Assembly (NCBI RefSeq): GCF_048569485.1
Contig: NW_027442212.1
Location: 62,001 to 126,000, forward strand
Source: Anomaloglossus baeobatrachus
Taxonomy: Eukaryota; Chordata; Amphibia; Anura; Aromobatidae
DNA: 64,000 bases
Direction of reading: 5' to 3'
Within the stretch, counting starts at the first letter, position 1, and each line of letters begins with the position of its first letter. This document shows positions 32,411-43,753 of this stretch, piece by piece. Both the position numbers and the translations under genes were made by a program. The notes under the pieces were generated by a model. That model was not told where the DNA came from and ran no database searches. It saw only the letters and a list, made by a program, of their open reading frames with translations.

Positions 32411-32782
32411 AAATTTTTACCCTTGGAAACCTGTGTTATTATTACTATGCACGAGCCCTAAATTGTCTGAAAAACAACAAATATGCTGGTTGGATAGACC
32501 TTGACCCCACAATTCAACGGCCACAATTAAGGAGAAAAGTGCTAAGAGAGTTAAATTTGCCCCTGAAATAACCCATGATACGGGCCAAGGAGGGACACAC
32601 CATTTTGATCCGAAAATAGCCCAACACCATGAGAGACGGGCAAATCCGTGAAAAGACAAAGTTCCAAGCTACAACTGACGCAGGATCTACAGCACATACG
32701 CCCATTGTAATTGTTCATGATTTCCGGCCACTACGCATTTCAGCCTTCAGGGACCTGGTAATTCGAATGCTATGTCCAGGAG
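32411..32782 (-). mobile_element. DIRS/Ngaro-type RNase H fossil, part 1
   Basis: On the minus strand it encodes WCWAIFGSKWCVPPWPVSW, then NLTLLALFSLIVAVELWGQG and ICCFSDNLGLVHSNN. This is the RNase H of a DIRS/Ngaro-type retroelement (W-x-A-x-F, E-L-x-x-x-x-x-A-x-x-x-W, D-N). The upstream portion lies at 43754-43985, beyond hAT element A. It is broken at several points. The hAT target-site duplication TCCAGGAG is at 32775-32782. Confidence 0.7.
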
Positions 32783-32890
32783 TAGAGATGAGCGAACCGG
32801 TCCCGGTTCGGCTCGAGGTCGGTTCGCCGAACGGAGCTCCCGTTCGAGTTCGGCTCGTCGAACGTTCGACGAACCGAACTCGAGCCAATA
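32783..32890. promoter_or_regulatory. Subterminal GTTCG/CGAAC cluster of hAT A (left end)
   Basis: In about 100 bp the words CGAAC and GTTCG occur ten times in mixed orientation. A looser cluster is at the other end (about 43620-43740: four clear copies plus TCTAGAAC words). Repeated subterminal motifs are the known binding sites of hAT transposase BED fingers in Ac and others. Assigning them that role here is inference. Confidence 0.6.
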
Positions 32891-33114
32891 GGAAACAATG
32901 GCAGGCAATCACAAACACAGTAAAACACCTAGAAAACACCCTCAAAGGTGTCCAAAAGGTGACAAATAACTCACAACACAACACAAACACATGGGAAAGT
33001 GACAAGGACATATACTCATGCGAAAACAAAACAGCTGGACAAGGAAAAAGAGGAGGACACACAGATATAGGCATGGCACGCCATTCTAAAATCATGTAAA
33101 ACACCGCAAGGTGA

Positions 33115-36100
33115 CTCCAAGCGGAGTCTCCCTTTTTTCCAAAAATTGGGCCCCACACACACCCACCCCTTCAGTGGCAGCAGTTGTGCCCCAGTTGTAC
33201 ACTTCACAGCTACATTTGCATCAAGCACATTCAAAAATACGCTATTCTTAACCGTCCCCAGGATGACACCGGGGTAGGTAGCAAAGTCTTTCCTGATCCC
33301 AGCTCTGTTCATCTTGGCTTCTTTTAAAAACACAGCAAGCAAGGGTTACTCCAAGCGGAGTCTCCCTTTTTTCCAAAAATTGGGCCACACAGACACCCAC
33401 CCCATCAGTGGCAGGACTTGGGCCCTAGTTGCAAACAGGATGTTTTGATTTGCATCAAGCACATTCAAAAATACGCCATTCTTATCCGTCCCCAGGATGA
33501 CACCGGGGTAGGTAGATAAAGTCTTTGCTGACCCATGACTTGTTCATCTTGGCTTCTTTTAAAAACACAGCAAGCAAGGGTTACTCCAAGCGGAGTCTCC
33601 CTTTTTTCCAAAAATTGGGCCACACAGACACCCACCCCATCAGTGGCAGCACTTGGGCCCTAGTTGCAAACAGGATGTTTTGATTTGCATCAAGCACATT
33701 CAAAAATACGCCATAATTAACCGTCCCCAGGGTGACACCGGGGTAGGTAGCAAAGTCTTTCCTGATCCCAGCTCTGTTCATCTTGGCTTCTTTTAAAAAC
33801 ACAGCAAGCAAGGGTTACTCCAAGCGGAGTCTCCCTTTTTTCCAAAAATTGGGCCACACAGACACCCACCCCATCAGTGGCAGCACTTGGGCCCTAGTTG
33901 CAAACAGGATGTTTTGATTTGCATCAAGCACATTCAAAAATACGCCATAATTAACCGTCCCCAGGATGACACCGGGGTAGGTAGCAAAGTCTTTCCTGAT
34001 CCCAGCTCTGTTCATCTTGGCTTCTTTTAAAAACACAGCAAGCAAGGGTTACTCCAAGCGGAGTCTCCCTTTTTTCCAAAAATTGGGCCACACAGACACC
34101 CACCCCATCAGTGGCAGCACTTGGGCCCTAGTTGCAAACAGGATGTTTTGATTTGCATCAAGCACATTCAAAAATACGCCATTCTTATCCGTCCCCAGGA
34201 TGACACCGGGGTAGGTAGATAAAGTCTTTGCTGACCCATGACTTGTTCATCTTGGCTTCTTTTAAAAACACAGCAAGCAAGGGTTACTCCAAGCGGAGTC
34301 TCCCTTTTTTCCAAAAATTGGGCCACACAGACACCCACCCCATCAGTGGCAGCACTTGGGCCCTAGTTGCAAACAGTATGTTTTGATTTGCATCAAGCAC
34401 ATTCCAAAATTCGCCATAATTAACCGTCCCCAGGATGACACCGGGGTAGGTAGCAAAGTCTTTCCTGATCCCAGCTCTGTTCATCTTGGCTTCTTTTAAA
34501 AACACAGCAAGCAAGGGTTACTCCAAGCGGAGTCTCCCTTTTTTCCAAAAATTGGGCCACACAGACACCCACCCCATCAGTGGCAGCACTTGGGCCCTAG
34601 TTGCAAACAGGATGTTTTGATTTGCATCAAGCACATTCAAAAATATGCCATAATTAACCGTCCCCAGGATGACACCGGGGTAGGTAGCAAAGTCTTTCCT
34701 GATCCCAGCTCTGTTCATCTTGGCTTCTTTTAAAAACACAGCAAGCAAGGGTTACTCCAAGCGGAGTCTCCCTTTTTTCCAAAAATTGGGCCACACAGAC
34801 ACCCACCCCATCAGTGGCAGCACTTGGGCCCTAGTTGCAAACAGGATGTTTTGATTTGCATCAAGCACATTCAAAAATACGCCATAATTAACCGTCCCCA
34901 GGATGACACCGGGGTAGGTAGCAAAGTCTTTCCTGATCCCAGCTCTGTTCATCTTGGCTTCTTTTAAAAACACAGCAAGCAAGGGTTACTCCAAGCGGAG
35001 TCTCCCTTTTTTCCAAAAATTGGGCCACACAGACACCCACCCCATCAGTGGCAGCACTTGGGCCCTAGTTGCAAACAGGATGTTTTGATTTGCATCAAGC
35101 ACATTCAAAAATACGCCATAATTAACCGTCCCCAGGATGACACCGGGGTAGGTAGCAAAGTCTTTCCTGATCCCAGCTCTGTTCATCTTGGCTTCTTTTA
35201 AAAACACAGCAAGCAAGGGTTACTCCAAGTGGAGTCTCCCTTTTTTCCAAAAATTGGGCCCCACACACACCCACCCCTTCAGTGGCAGCAGTTGTGCCCC
35301 AGTTGTACACTTCACAGCTACATTTGCATCAAGCACATTCAAAAATACGCTATTCTTAACCGTCCCCAGGATGACACCGGGGTAGGTAGCAAAGTCTTTC
35401 CTGATCCCAGCTCTGTTCATCTTGGCTTCTTTTAAAAACACAGCAAGCAAGGGTTACTCCAAGCGGAGTCTCCCTTTTTTCCAAAAATTGGGCCACACAG
35501 ACACCCACCCCATCAGTGGCAGCACTTGGGCCCTAGTTGCAAACAGGATGTTTTGATTTGCATCAAGCACATTCAAAAATACGCCATAATTAACCGTCCC
35601 CAGGATGACACCGGGGTAGGTAGCAAAGTCTTTCCTGATCCCAGCTCTGTTCATCTTGGCTTCTTTTAAAAACACAGCAAGCAAGGGTTACTCCAAGCGG
35701 AGTCTCCCTTTTTTCCAAAAATTGGGCCCCACACACACCCACCCCTTCAGTGGCAGCAGTTGTGCCCCAGTTGTACACTTCACAGCTACATTTGCATCAA
35801 GCACATTCAAAAATACGCTATTCTTAACCGTCCCCAGGATGACACCGGGGTAGGTAGCAAAGTCTTTCCTGATCCCAGCTCTGTTCATCTTGGCTTCTTT
35901 TAAAAACACAGCAAGCAAGGGTTACTCCAAGCGGAGTCTCCCTTTTTTCCAAAAATTGGGCCACACAGACACCCACCCCATCAGTGGCAGCACTTGGGCC
36001 CTAGTTGCAAACAGGATGTTTTGATTTGCATCAAGCACATTCAAAAATACGCCATAATTAACCGTCCCCAGGATGACACCGGGGTAGGTAGCAAAGTCTT

Positions 36101-36759
36101 TCCTGATCCCAGCTCTGTTCATCTTGGCTTCTTTTAAAAACACAGCAAGCAAGGGTTACTCCAAGCGGAGTCTCCCTTTTTTCCAAAAATTGGGCCACAC
36201 AGACACCCACCCCATCAGTGGCAGCACTTGGGCCCTAGTTGCAAACAGGATGTTTTGATTTGCATCAAGCACATTCAAAAATACGCCATAATTAACCGTC
36301 CCCAGGATGACACCGGGGTAGGTAGCAAAGTCTTTCCTGATCCCAGCTCTGTTCATCTTGGCTTCTTTTAAAAACACAGCAAGCAAGGGTTACTCCAAGC
36401 GGAGTCTCCCTTTTTTCCAAAAATTGGGCCCCACACACACCCACCCCTTCAGTGGCAGCAGTTGTGCCCCAGTTGTACACTTCACAGCTACATTTGCATC
36501 AAGCACATTCAAAAATACGCTATTCTTAACCGTCCCCAGGATGACACCGGGGTAGGTAGCAAAGTCTTTCCTGATCCCAGCTCTGTTCATCTTGGCTTCT
36601 TTTAAAAACACAGCAAGCAAGGGTTACTCCAAGCGGAGTCTCCCTTTTTTCCAAAAATTGGGCCACACAGACACCCACCCCATCAGTGGCAGCACTTGGG
36701 CCCTAGTTGCAAACAGGATGTTTTGATTTGCATCAAGCACATTCCAAATCAACAAGCAT
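33115..36759. repeat. 234-bp tandem array after the transposase stop (hAT A)
   Basis: Fifteen full units plus a partial one, beginning with CTCCAAGCGGAGTC at 33115, 33349, 33584 and so on every 234-235 bp. Two main unit types alternate: one with CAGTTGTACACTTCACAGC (units at 33115, 35224, 35692, 36394) and one with GTTGCAAACAGGATGTTTTG. Each unit contains a stretch (CCCCAGGATGACACCGGGGTAG to GTTCATCTTGGC) homologous to the last ~60 bp of the transposase gene at 36765-36830. On the minus strand each unit keeps a 76-codon frame with KMNRAGIRKDF, echoing KMNKSWIQKEF at the transposase end. The array thus grew from the 3' end of the gene. Confidence 0.9.
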
Positions 36760-39396
36760 TTACTCTCCCCAGGATGACACAGGGGTAGTAAATTCCTTCT
36801 GGATCCATGACTTGTTCATTTTGATGAACGTCAGTCTGTCCACATTGTCACTGGACAGACGCGTGCGCTTATCTGTCAGCACACACCCAGCAGCACTGAA
36901 TACACGTTCAGAGACAACGCTGGCAGCTGGACACGACAAAATCTCCAAGGCGTAACTGGAGAGCTCTGGCCATTTTTCTAGGTTTGAAGCCCAAAAGGAG
37001 CAAGGCTCCAGTTGCACAGTCATGGCATCGATGTTCATTTGGAGATACTCCTGTATCATCCTCTCCAGCCGTTGAGTATGTGTCAGACTTGTTGTCTCTG
37101 GTGGCCTTGCAAAAGAGGGTCTAAAAAAATTATGAAAAGATTCCATAAAATTGCTGTTACCGGCACCAGATACGGTCCTACTGGTACGGGTAGACTGTTG
37201 AAGATGACGAGACCGTCCCATGTTTGTCAAGTTACAACTGGGAGATTCCCTCCCTGCACCTGCACGGTTGTTTGGTGGAAAAGCCGAGCTAAGATCGAGT
37301 AACAGCTTCTGCTGATACTCCTGCATACGTGCGTCCCTTTCTATGGCTGGAATTATGTCACAAAATTTGGACTTGTACCGGGGATCTAATAGTGTTGCAA
37401 TCCAGTAGTCATCATCACTTCTAATTTTGACAATACGACTGTCATGTTGGAGGTAGTGCAACAAAAAGGCACTCATGTGTCTTGCGCAGCCATGCGGACC
37501 AAGTCCACGCTGTGTTTGTGGCATAGAGGTGCTACCCGTTCTTTCTTCCTCTGACATCTCCCCCCAACCTCTTTCAACTGAAATTTGACCAAGGTCTCCC
37601 TCATCCGCTGAGTCTTCCATGTCCATGGACAGTTCGTCCTCCATTTCTTCATGTTCTCCTGCACCTTGCTCAACATTTCGCCTGCTACTATGCGCCCTTG
37701 TCGATCCCTGTTCCCCATGGTCCCATGCCTGCTGCGTTGGTGATGATGAACGTCTGGACCTTGGTGATGTTGTTGTCCCTTGCGCATATGAATCCTCCTG
37801 TAGTTCCTCCCCTTCATGTTGTCCCACCCCCTGACTCCGAATAGTGTTTAGCGTGTGCTCCAGCATGTAAATGACTGGAATCGTCATGCTGATAATGGCA
37901 TTGTCAGAGCTAAACATATTCGTCGCCATGTCGAAACTGTGCAGAAGGGTGCATAGGTCCTTGATCTGAGACCACTCCATCAGGGTGATCTGCCCCACCT
38001 CTGCATCTCGTTGGCCCAGGCTATACGTCATGACGTATTGCACCAGGGCTCTGCGGTGCTGCCACAGTCGCTGTAACATGTGGAGAGTTGAATTCCAGCG
38101 TGTCGCCACATCGCATTTCAGGCGATGAACCGGCAGGCCGAAAGACTTCTGGAGCGATGCAAGTCGCTCTGCTGCGGCGCTTGAACGGCGGAAGTGAGCT
38201 GACAGTTTTCGTGCCCTGCTCAGAAGGCCATCTAGGCCGGGATAGTGTGTTAAAAATTGCTGGACGACAAGGTTCAACACGTGAGCCATACAAGGTACGT
38301 GTGTCACAATGCCCAGGCGAAGTGCCGCACCCAGGTTTGCAGCATTGTCGCACACGGCCTTACCAGGCTGCAGGTTGAGTGGAGACAACCATTTATTAAA
38401 CTCGGACCGCAGAGCTGACCACAACTCCTCAGCTGTGTGACTCTTATTCCCAAGACATGTCAAGCTAAAGACCGCCTGATGCCGTTGCGCTCTGCTGCCA
38501 GCATAGTAATGAGGCGTGCGTGATTCCTTCTGCACAGTGAGAACGCTGGTGGCCTGACCAGGCAGGCTTGGGGCGGAGGTGGAGGACCCAGATGAGGTGG
38601 AGGATGCAGAAGCTGTGGCGGAACTTGGACAGACAGAGGATTGACACACAAGTCGTGGGGACGGCAAGACTTGTGCAGCAGACCCTTCACCATCTATCAC
38701 CATAGTTACCCAGTGCCCAGTCAGCGACATGTAACGTCCCTGTCCATGCTTACTGGTCCAAGTATCGGTGGTGAAATGCACCCGTTCACACACAGAGTTT
38801 CTCAAGGAAGCGGTGATGTTGTGTGCGACATGCTGGTGTAGCGCGGGCACACCTTTCTTAGAGAAGTAGTGGCGACTAGGCATCTGGTACTGGGGCACAG
38901 CGACAGACATAAGGTCTCTAAAATCCTGTGTGTCCACTAGGCGGAAAGGCAGCATTTCGGTAGCCAACAGCTTACAGAGGGATAGAGTCAACCTCTTAGC
39001 TTTGTCATGGGTCGGAGGAAGTGGCCTTTTATTTGACCACATCTGAGGGACAGAGATCTGGCTGCTGTGTGTAGACGGTGTTGAGTAGGGTGTCCCTGGA
39101 AAAATGCAGGTTTGTGAGGAAAGTGCAGGCGGAGACATGATGTTGCCTTCATCCAACGTTGGTGCTATCGATGTCTGAGAGAGCTGTACACACTCACTTG
39201 TTTCCCGTTCCAAACCAACTGACGACCTTACAAGCAAACTGCCTGTTGCGGTTACAGTGGTGGAAGTTTGGCGTGGAAAAACAGGTGTGACAGCTGTCCC
39301 CACAGTCCTAGAAGATGAAGAGCGCGCGGATGCACTGGAAGGGGCGGGCGGTGGATGGTTCGCTCTTGCAGCATTGCAGCACAGTGAGCTTCCCAC
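36760..39396 (-). CDS. hAT A transposase, catalytic and dimerisation part
   Basis: An 878-codon frame. It holds the three catalytic regions of hAT transposases: TTDTWTSKHGQG (first Asp), AVCDNAANLGAALR (second Asp) with VPCMAHVLNLVV, and ASVVSERVFSAAG (Glu). It also has VATRWNSTLHML and the C-terminal dimerisation block CPAASVVSERVF..DKRTRLSSDNVDRL. The enzyme cuts and pastes the element via terminal repeats. The frame's first ~45 codons overlap the BED-finger frame in another phase. The real protein therefore needs either an intron, a frameshift or a sequence error in 39252-39396. The stop is immediately followed by the 234-bp array. Confidence 0.9.
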   Translation of the reverse strand: MGSSLCCNAARANHPPPAPSSASARSSSSRTVGTAVTPVFPRQTSTTVTATGSLLVRSSVGLERETSECVQLSQTSIAPTLDEGNIMSPPALSSQTCIFPGTPYSTPSTHSSQISVPQMWSNKRPLPPTHDKAKRLTLSLCKLLATEMLPFRLVDTQDFRDLMSVAVPQYQMPSRHYFSKKGVPALHQHVAHNITASLRNSVCERVHFTTDTWTSKHGQGRYMSLTGHWVTMVIDGEGSAAQVLPSPRLVCQSSVCPSSATASASSTSSGSSTSAPSLPGQATSVLTVQKESRTPHYYAGSRAQRHQAVFSLTCLGNKSHTAEELWSALRSEFNKWLSPLNLQPGKAVCDNAANLGAALRLGIVTHVPCMAHVLNLVVQQFLTHYPGLDGLLSRARKLSAHFRRSSAAAERLASLQKSFGLPVHRLKCDVATRWNSTLHMLQRLWQHRRALVQYVMTYSLGQRDAEVGQITLMEWSQIKDLCTLLHSFDMATNMFSSDNAIISMTIPVIYMLEHTLNTIRSQGVGQHEGEELQEDSYAQGTTTSPRSRRSSSPTQQAWDHGEQGSTRAHSSRRNVEQGAGEHEEMEDELSMDMEDSADEGDLGQISVERGWGEMSEEERTGSTSMPQTQRGLGPHGCARHMSAFLLHYLQHDSRIVKIRSDDDYWIATLLDPRYKSKFCDIIPAIERDARMQEYQQKLLLDLSSAFPPNNRAGAGRESPSCNLTNMGRSRHLQQSTRTSRTVSGAGNSNFMESFHNFFRPSFARPPETTSLTHTQRLERMIQEYLQMNIDAMTVQLEPCSFWASNLEKWPELSSYALEILSCPAASVVSERVFSAAGCVLTDKRTRLSSDNVDRLTFIKMNKSWIQKEFTTPVSSWGE

Positions 39397-40481
39397 CGGG
39401 ACCTATGATATTTATTCATGTGACGATTCATGGAAGAAGTTGTCAAACTGCTGAGGTTTTGACCTCTACTAAGAGAATCATGACAAATTTTACATATCAC
39501 ATGATTTGGGCGATCTTTTTCTATGTCAAAAAAGGACCAGGCTAGGCAAGGCTTAGAGGCCATGCGACCTGTTGATCCACCCCGAATAATGCTCATAGGC
39601 AGAGTGGTGGCTGAGGATGCAGTTGTAGACGTGCTACCAGTGCTCCGACTCTGTCCAGGAAGGCGCAAGGTAACTTCGTCGTCGGTTGCATCCTCCTCCA
39701 CCGCCTCTGTTGACCTCCTCGAGTGCCTGACTGGGGGTTGACAGTAGGTGGGATCTAGAACTTCATCATCAATTGTTGTGTTTGCACTCCCCTCCCCCTC
39801 AGACCGAGCCTCTTCTTGCCCTGACCGAATATTTAAGTTGTCATCCCAATCGGGTATCTGCGTCTCATCTTCATCAGTATGTTCCTCATTGTCTATAACC
39901 ACAGGTGTTACAGTTTGTGACAAAGGGTCAACATTATGCTCAGAAACTTGGTCCTCACGGCCTGAATCAGAGTCACAAAGGTTCTGGGCATCACTGCAGA
40001 CCATTTCCTGTTCTGTACTCACTGTAGCTTGGGAGCAGACCTCTGATTCCCAGGCTATAGTGTGACTGAACAGCTCTGCAGACTCAGCCATCTCAGTTCC
40101 ACCATACTGTGCAGGGCTGATGGAGACTTCAGAGCTGGGAGAAATCAAGTGTGATTGGGATGACAACTCAGAGGACTGGTGTTTTTTGGATGCGGTACTT
40201 GAAGTGGCTGAGAGGGCACTTGTTGGACCACTTGAGATCCATTCAAGCATTTTCCTTTTTTGCCCATCATCTACCTTTTTTCCTGTTGTTCGTGTGCGTA
40301 AAAAAGGGAGCACATCGGATTGTCCACGGTAAGTAGTAGACATCTTACTTTTGCTGGTAGATGGTCTATCTTCAGCAGATGATAATGGAGCTTTGCCACT
40401 TTCCCCACAGACAAAACCTTTTTTGCCTTTTCCACCACGCCTCTTCCCCTTTCCACCAGCATCTGTCATTTTGCCACTCAT
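39252..40481 (-). CDS. hAT A transposase, N-terminal BED-finger part
   Basis: The open frame extends to 40700, but its first 73 codons come from the last unit of the 138-bp array and its flank. The first Met outside the array, MSGKMTDAGGKGKRRGGKGK at 40481, is preferred. A basic start is followed by a Ser/Glu-rich acidic region and a BED zinc finger: WSFFDIEKDRPNHVICKICH, then HMNKYH (C-x2-C, H-x4-H). BED fingers bind DNA at transposon ends. It overlaps the catalytic frame by 145 bp in a different phase, suggesting one frameshift or a spliced joint. Confidence 0.85.
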   Translation of the reverse strand: MSGKMTDAGGKGKRRGGKGKKGFVCGESGKAPLSSAEDRPSTSKSKMSTTYRGQSDVLPFLRTRTTGKKVDDGQKRKMLEWISSGPTSALSATSSTASKKHQSSELSSQSHLISPSSEVSISPAQYGGTEMAESAELFSHTIAWESEVCSQATVSTEQEMVCSDAQNLCDSDSGREDQVSEHNVDPLSQTVTPVVIDNEEHTDEDETQIPDWDDNLNIRSGQEEARSEGEGSANTTIDDEVLDPTYCQPPVRHSRRSTEAVEEDATDDEVTLRLPGQSRSTGSTSTTASSATTLPMSIIRGGSTGRMASKPCLAWSFFDIEKDRPNHVICKICHDSLSRGQNLSSLTTSSMNRHMNKYHRSRWEAHCAAMLQERTIHRPPLPVHPRALHLLGLWGQLSHLFFHAKLPPL

Positions 40482-40622
40482 GTTGATTGCGACAAGATTG
40501 TGGACTGAAAATGTGGTAGTAAAAATTGAGAGGTGGTGAAGATTGCAGTGGTGGTCTAGCTTTATTAACAGCAGAATAATAAAGAATAAATATCCCTGAC
40601 AATGCAACTTAGTTATAATGAG

Positions 40623-42968
40623 TTGGAGTGTGCAACGCAGGCAGATGCGCTCTGCAAATGTCTTGGCACTAGTGGGACTATAGCAAAGTCCAATAGCCAC
40701 GTATAGGATGCCACTAGGTACACTGAGTGTTTGCTAGTATAATGGCTAAGTTAAAATTAGTTGGAGTGTGCAACGCAGGCAGATGCGCTCTGCAAATGTC
40801 TTGGCACTAGTGGGACTATAGCAAAGTCCAATAGCCACGTATAGGATGCCACTAGGTACACTGAGTGTTTGCTAGTATAATGGCTTACTTATAATTAGTT
40901 GGAGTGTGCAACGCAGGCAGATGCGCTCTGCAAATGTCTTGGCACTAGTGGGACTATAGCAAAGTCCAATAGCCACGTATAGGATGCCACTAGGTACACT
41001 GAGTGTTTGCTAGTATAATGGCTAAGTTAAAATTAGTTGGAGTGTGCAACGCAGGCAGATGCGCTCTGCAAATGTCTTGGCACTAGTGGGACTATAGCAA
41101 AGTCCAATAGCCACGTATAGGATGCCACTAGGTACACTGAGTGTTTGCTAGTATAATGGCTTACTTATAATTAGTTGGAGTGTGCAACGCAGGCAGATGC
41201 ACTCTGCAAATGTCTTGGCACTAGTGGGACTATAGCAAAGTCCAATAGCCACGTATAGGATGCCGCTAGGTACACTGAGTGTTTGCTAGTATAATGGCTT
41301 ACTTATAATTAGTTGGAGTGTGCAACGCAGGCAGATGCGCTCTGCAAATGTCTTGGCACTAGTGGGACTATAGCAAAGTCCAATAGCCACAGATAGGATG
41401 CCACTAGGTACACTGAGTGTTTGCTAGTATAATGGCTTACTTATAATTAGTTGGAGTGTGCAACGCAGGCAGATGCGCTCTGCAAATGTCTTGGCACTAG
41501 TGGGACTATAGCAAGGTCCAATAGCCACGTATAGGATGCCACTAGGTACACTGAGTGTTTGCTAGTATAATGGCTTACTTATAATTAGTTGGAGTGTGCA
41601 ACGCAGGCAGATGCGCTCTGCAAATGTCTTGGCACTAGTGGGACTATAGCAAAGTCCAATAGCCACGTATAGGATGCCACTAGGTACACTGAGTGTTTGC
41701 TAGTATAATGGCTTACTTATAATTAGTTGGAGTGTGCAACGCAGGCAGATGCGCTCTGCAAATGTCTTGGCACTAGTGGGACTATAGCAAAGTCCAATAG
41801 CCACAGATAGGATGCCACTAGGTACACTGAGTGTTTGCTAGTATAATGGCTTACTTATAATTAGTTGGAGTGTGCAACGCAGGCAGATGCGCTCTGCAAA
41901 TGTCTTGGCACTAGTGGGACAATAGCAAAGTCCAATAGCCACGTATAGGATGCCACTAGGTACACTGAGTGTTTGCTAGTATAATGGCTAAGTTAAAATT
42001 AGTTGGAGTGTGCAACGCAGGCAGATGCGCTCTGCAAATGTCTTGGCACTAGTGGGACTACAGCAAAGTCCAATAGCCACAGATAGGATGCCACTAGGTA
42101 CACTGAGTGTTTGCTAGTATAATGGCTTACTTATAATTAGTTGGAGTGTGCAACGCAGGCAGATGCGCTCTGCAAATGTCTTGGCACTAGTGGGACTATA
42201 GCAAGGTCCAATAGCCACGTATAGGATGCCACTAGGTACACTGAGTGTTTGCTAGTATAATGGCTTACTTATAATTAGTTGGAGTGTGCAACGCAGGCAG
42301 ATGCGCTCTGCAAATGTCTTGGCACTAGTGGGACTATAGCAAAGTCCAATAGCCACGTATAGGATGCCACTAGGTACACTGAGTGTTTGCTAGTATAATG
42401 GCTTACTTATAATTAGTTGGAGTGTGCAACGCAGGCAGATGCGCTCTGCAAATGTCTTGGCACTAGTGGGACTATAGCAAAGTCCAATAGCCACAGATAG
42501 GATGCCACTAGGTACACTGAGTGTTTGCTAGTATAATGGCTTACTTATAATTAGTTGGAGTGTGCAACGCAGGCAGATGCGCTCTGCAAATGTCTTGGCA
42601 CTAGTGGGACTATAGCAAAGTCCAATAGCCACGTATAGGATGCCACTAGGTACACTGAGTGTTTGCTAGTATAATGGCTAAGTTAAAATTAGTTGGAGTG
42701 TGCAACGCAGGCAGATGCGCTCTGCAAATGTCTTGGCACTAGTGGGACTATAGCAAAGTCCAATAGCCACGTATAGGATGCCACTAGGTACACTGAGTGT
42801 TTGCTAGTAAAATTGCTTAGTTTAAAAAAGTTGGAGTGTGCAATGCAGGCAGACGTGCTCTGCAAATGTCTTTGCACTAGTGGGACTATAGCAAAGTCCA
42901 ATAGCCACAGATAGGATGCCACTAGGTACACTGAGTGTTTGCTAGTATAATGGCTTAGTTATAATGAG
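40623..42968. repeat. 138-bp tandem array in the presumed 5' UTR of hAT A
   Basis: Seventeen units beginning TTGGAGTGTGCAACGCAGG, spaced 138 bp (40623, 40761, 40899, 41037 ...). Variants alternate in a short linker (TAAGTTAAAATT or TTACTTATAATT) and in ACGTATAGG versus ACAGATAGG, with some higher-order order. The array lies between the promoter-like patch at 43.3 kb and the ATG at 40481. It does not resemble the 234-bp array. Confidence 0.92.
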
Positions 42969-43303
42969 TTGGAGTGTGCAGAGGACAGGTGCTCTGGGTA
43001 GAGGAATGGAAGCCTGCCTTTCTATTCCCTCCTAATGGTGAAATGCAGGGAGGAAATCCCTGACCTTGGCTACACAGATGCTGTTGCTGTTTGCAGGACC
43101 TGTCACCTATGGCTCTCTGACCCTGCCGGTTTGAGCCCTTAAAAGGACTGCTATAAAGTGCTCTCCCTATGCTGTCTAACGCTGTGTATGCAGCGCATAC
43201 AGCTGTATCGGCTATAGGACTCAGGAGGACGGAGCTGCGACAGTGATGTCTGACACCAAAGACGCAGAAGGCAGATAATGGCGTCCGTGAAGAAAATGTC
43301 CGG

Positions 43304-43401
43304 TTTTATAATGCAGGGACATGTGACATGCAGATCCTATCACACATGCCGTTGCTTCTCTGGCTCAAAGTCAACTTAGCTGTGTGTGTGTCTGTGATTG
43401 G
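43304..43401 (-). promoter_or_regulatory. CCAAT and TATA words, presumed hAT A promoter
   Basis: On the minus strand a CCAAT box (43401-43397) lies ~90 bp upstream of ATTATAAAACC (TATAAAA at 43310-43304). Transcription from here would run through the 138-bp array into the transposase. The rest of 42969-43620 shows no other clear signal apart from a run of 15 A near 43456. Confidence 0.45.
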
Positions 43402-43753
43402 CTGACATGCTGGCCCGCCCCACAAGACGCGCGCACTTAGGGAAGGAAGACAAGGAAAAAAAAAAAAAAATGGCGATCGCCATTATAGAAACAGCAGTGA
43501 TCTGAAGGCGCTGTTCACGCACACTATACACTGAAATTTGATAATAGTTTGATTCACAGAGTGACTTACACTATTACAGCAGAAACCAAGCTATGATTTA
43601 GCTGTTTTTTGGCTGCTAGAACCGTTCTCGAACGTTTCTAGAACTATCGAGCTTTTGCAAAAAGCTCGAGTTCTAGTTCGATCTAGAACATGCCCCAAAA
43701 TCACTCGAGCCTAGAACTGGAGAACCACGAACCACGAACCGCGCTCAACTCTA

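Larger units (their letters stand above)
32783..43753 (-). mobile_element. Complete hAT transposon A (10,971 bp)
   Basis: It begins TAGAGATGAGCGAACC and ends, read from the other side, TAGAGTTGAGCGCGGTTC, so the terminal repeat is TAGAGWTGAGCG. It is flanked by a perfect 8-bp duplication TCCAGGAG (32775-32782, 43754-43761), diagnostic for hAT. Inside, on the minus strand, are a promoter-like patch, a 138-bp tandem array, a BED-finger transposase in two overlapping frames, and a 234-bp tandem array. The host site is a DIRS-type fossil that reads on across the insertion. The perfect target duplication and long frames indicate a young insertion. Confidence 0.95.

Noticed and set aside
33581-36620. 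A series of 76-aa minus-strand frames as a gene family
   Set aside because: They recur with each 234-bp unit. They derive from the transposase end and have no independent start signals.
33115-42968. Regularly spaced repeats as a CRISPR-like array
   Set aside because: The units are head-to-tail with no unique spacers, periods are 138 and 234 bp, and they lie inside a eukaryotic hAT transposon.
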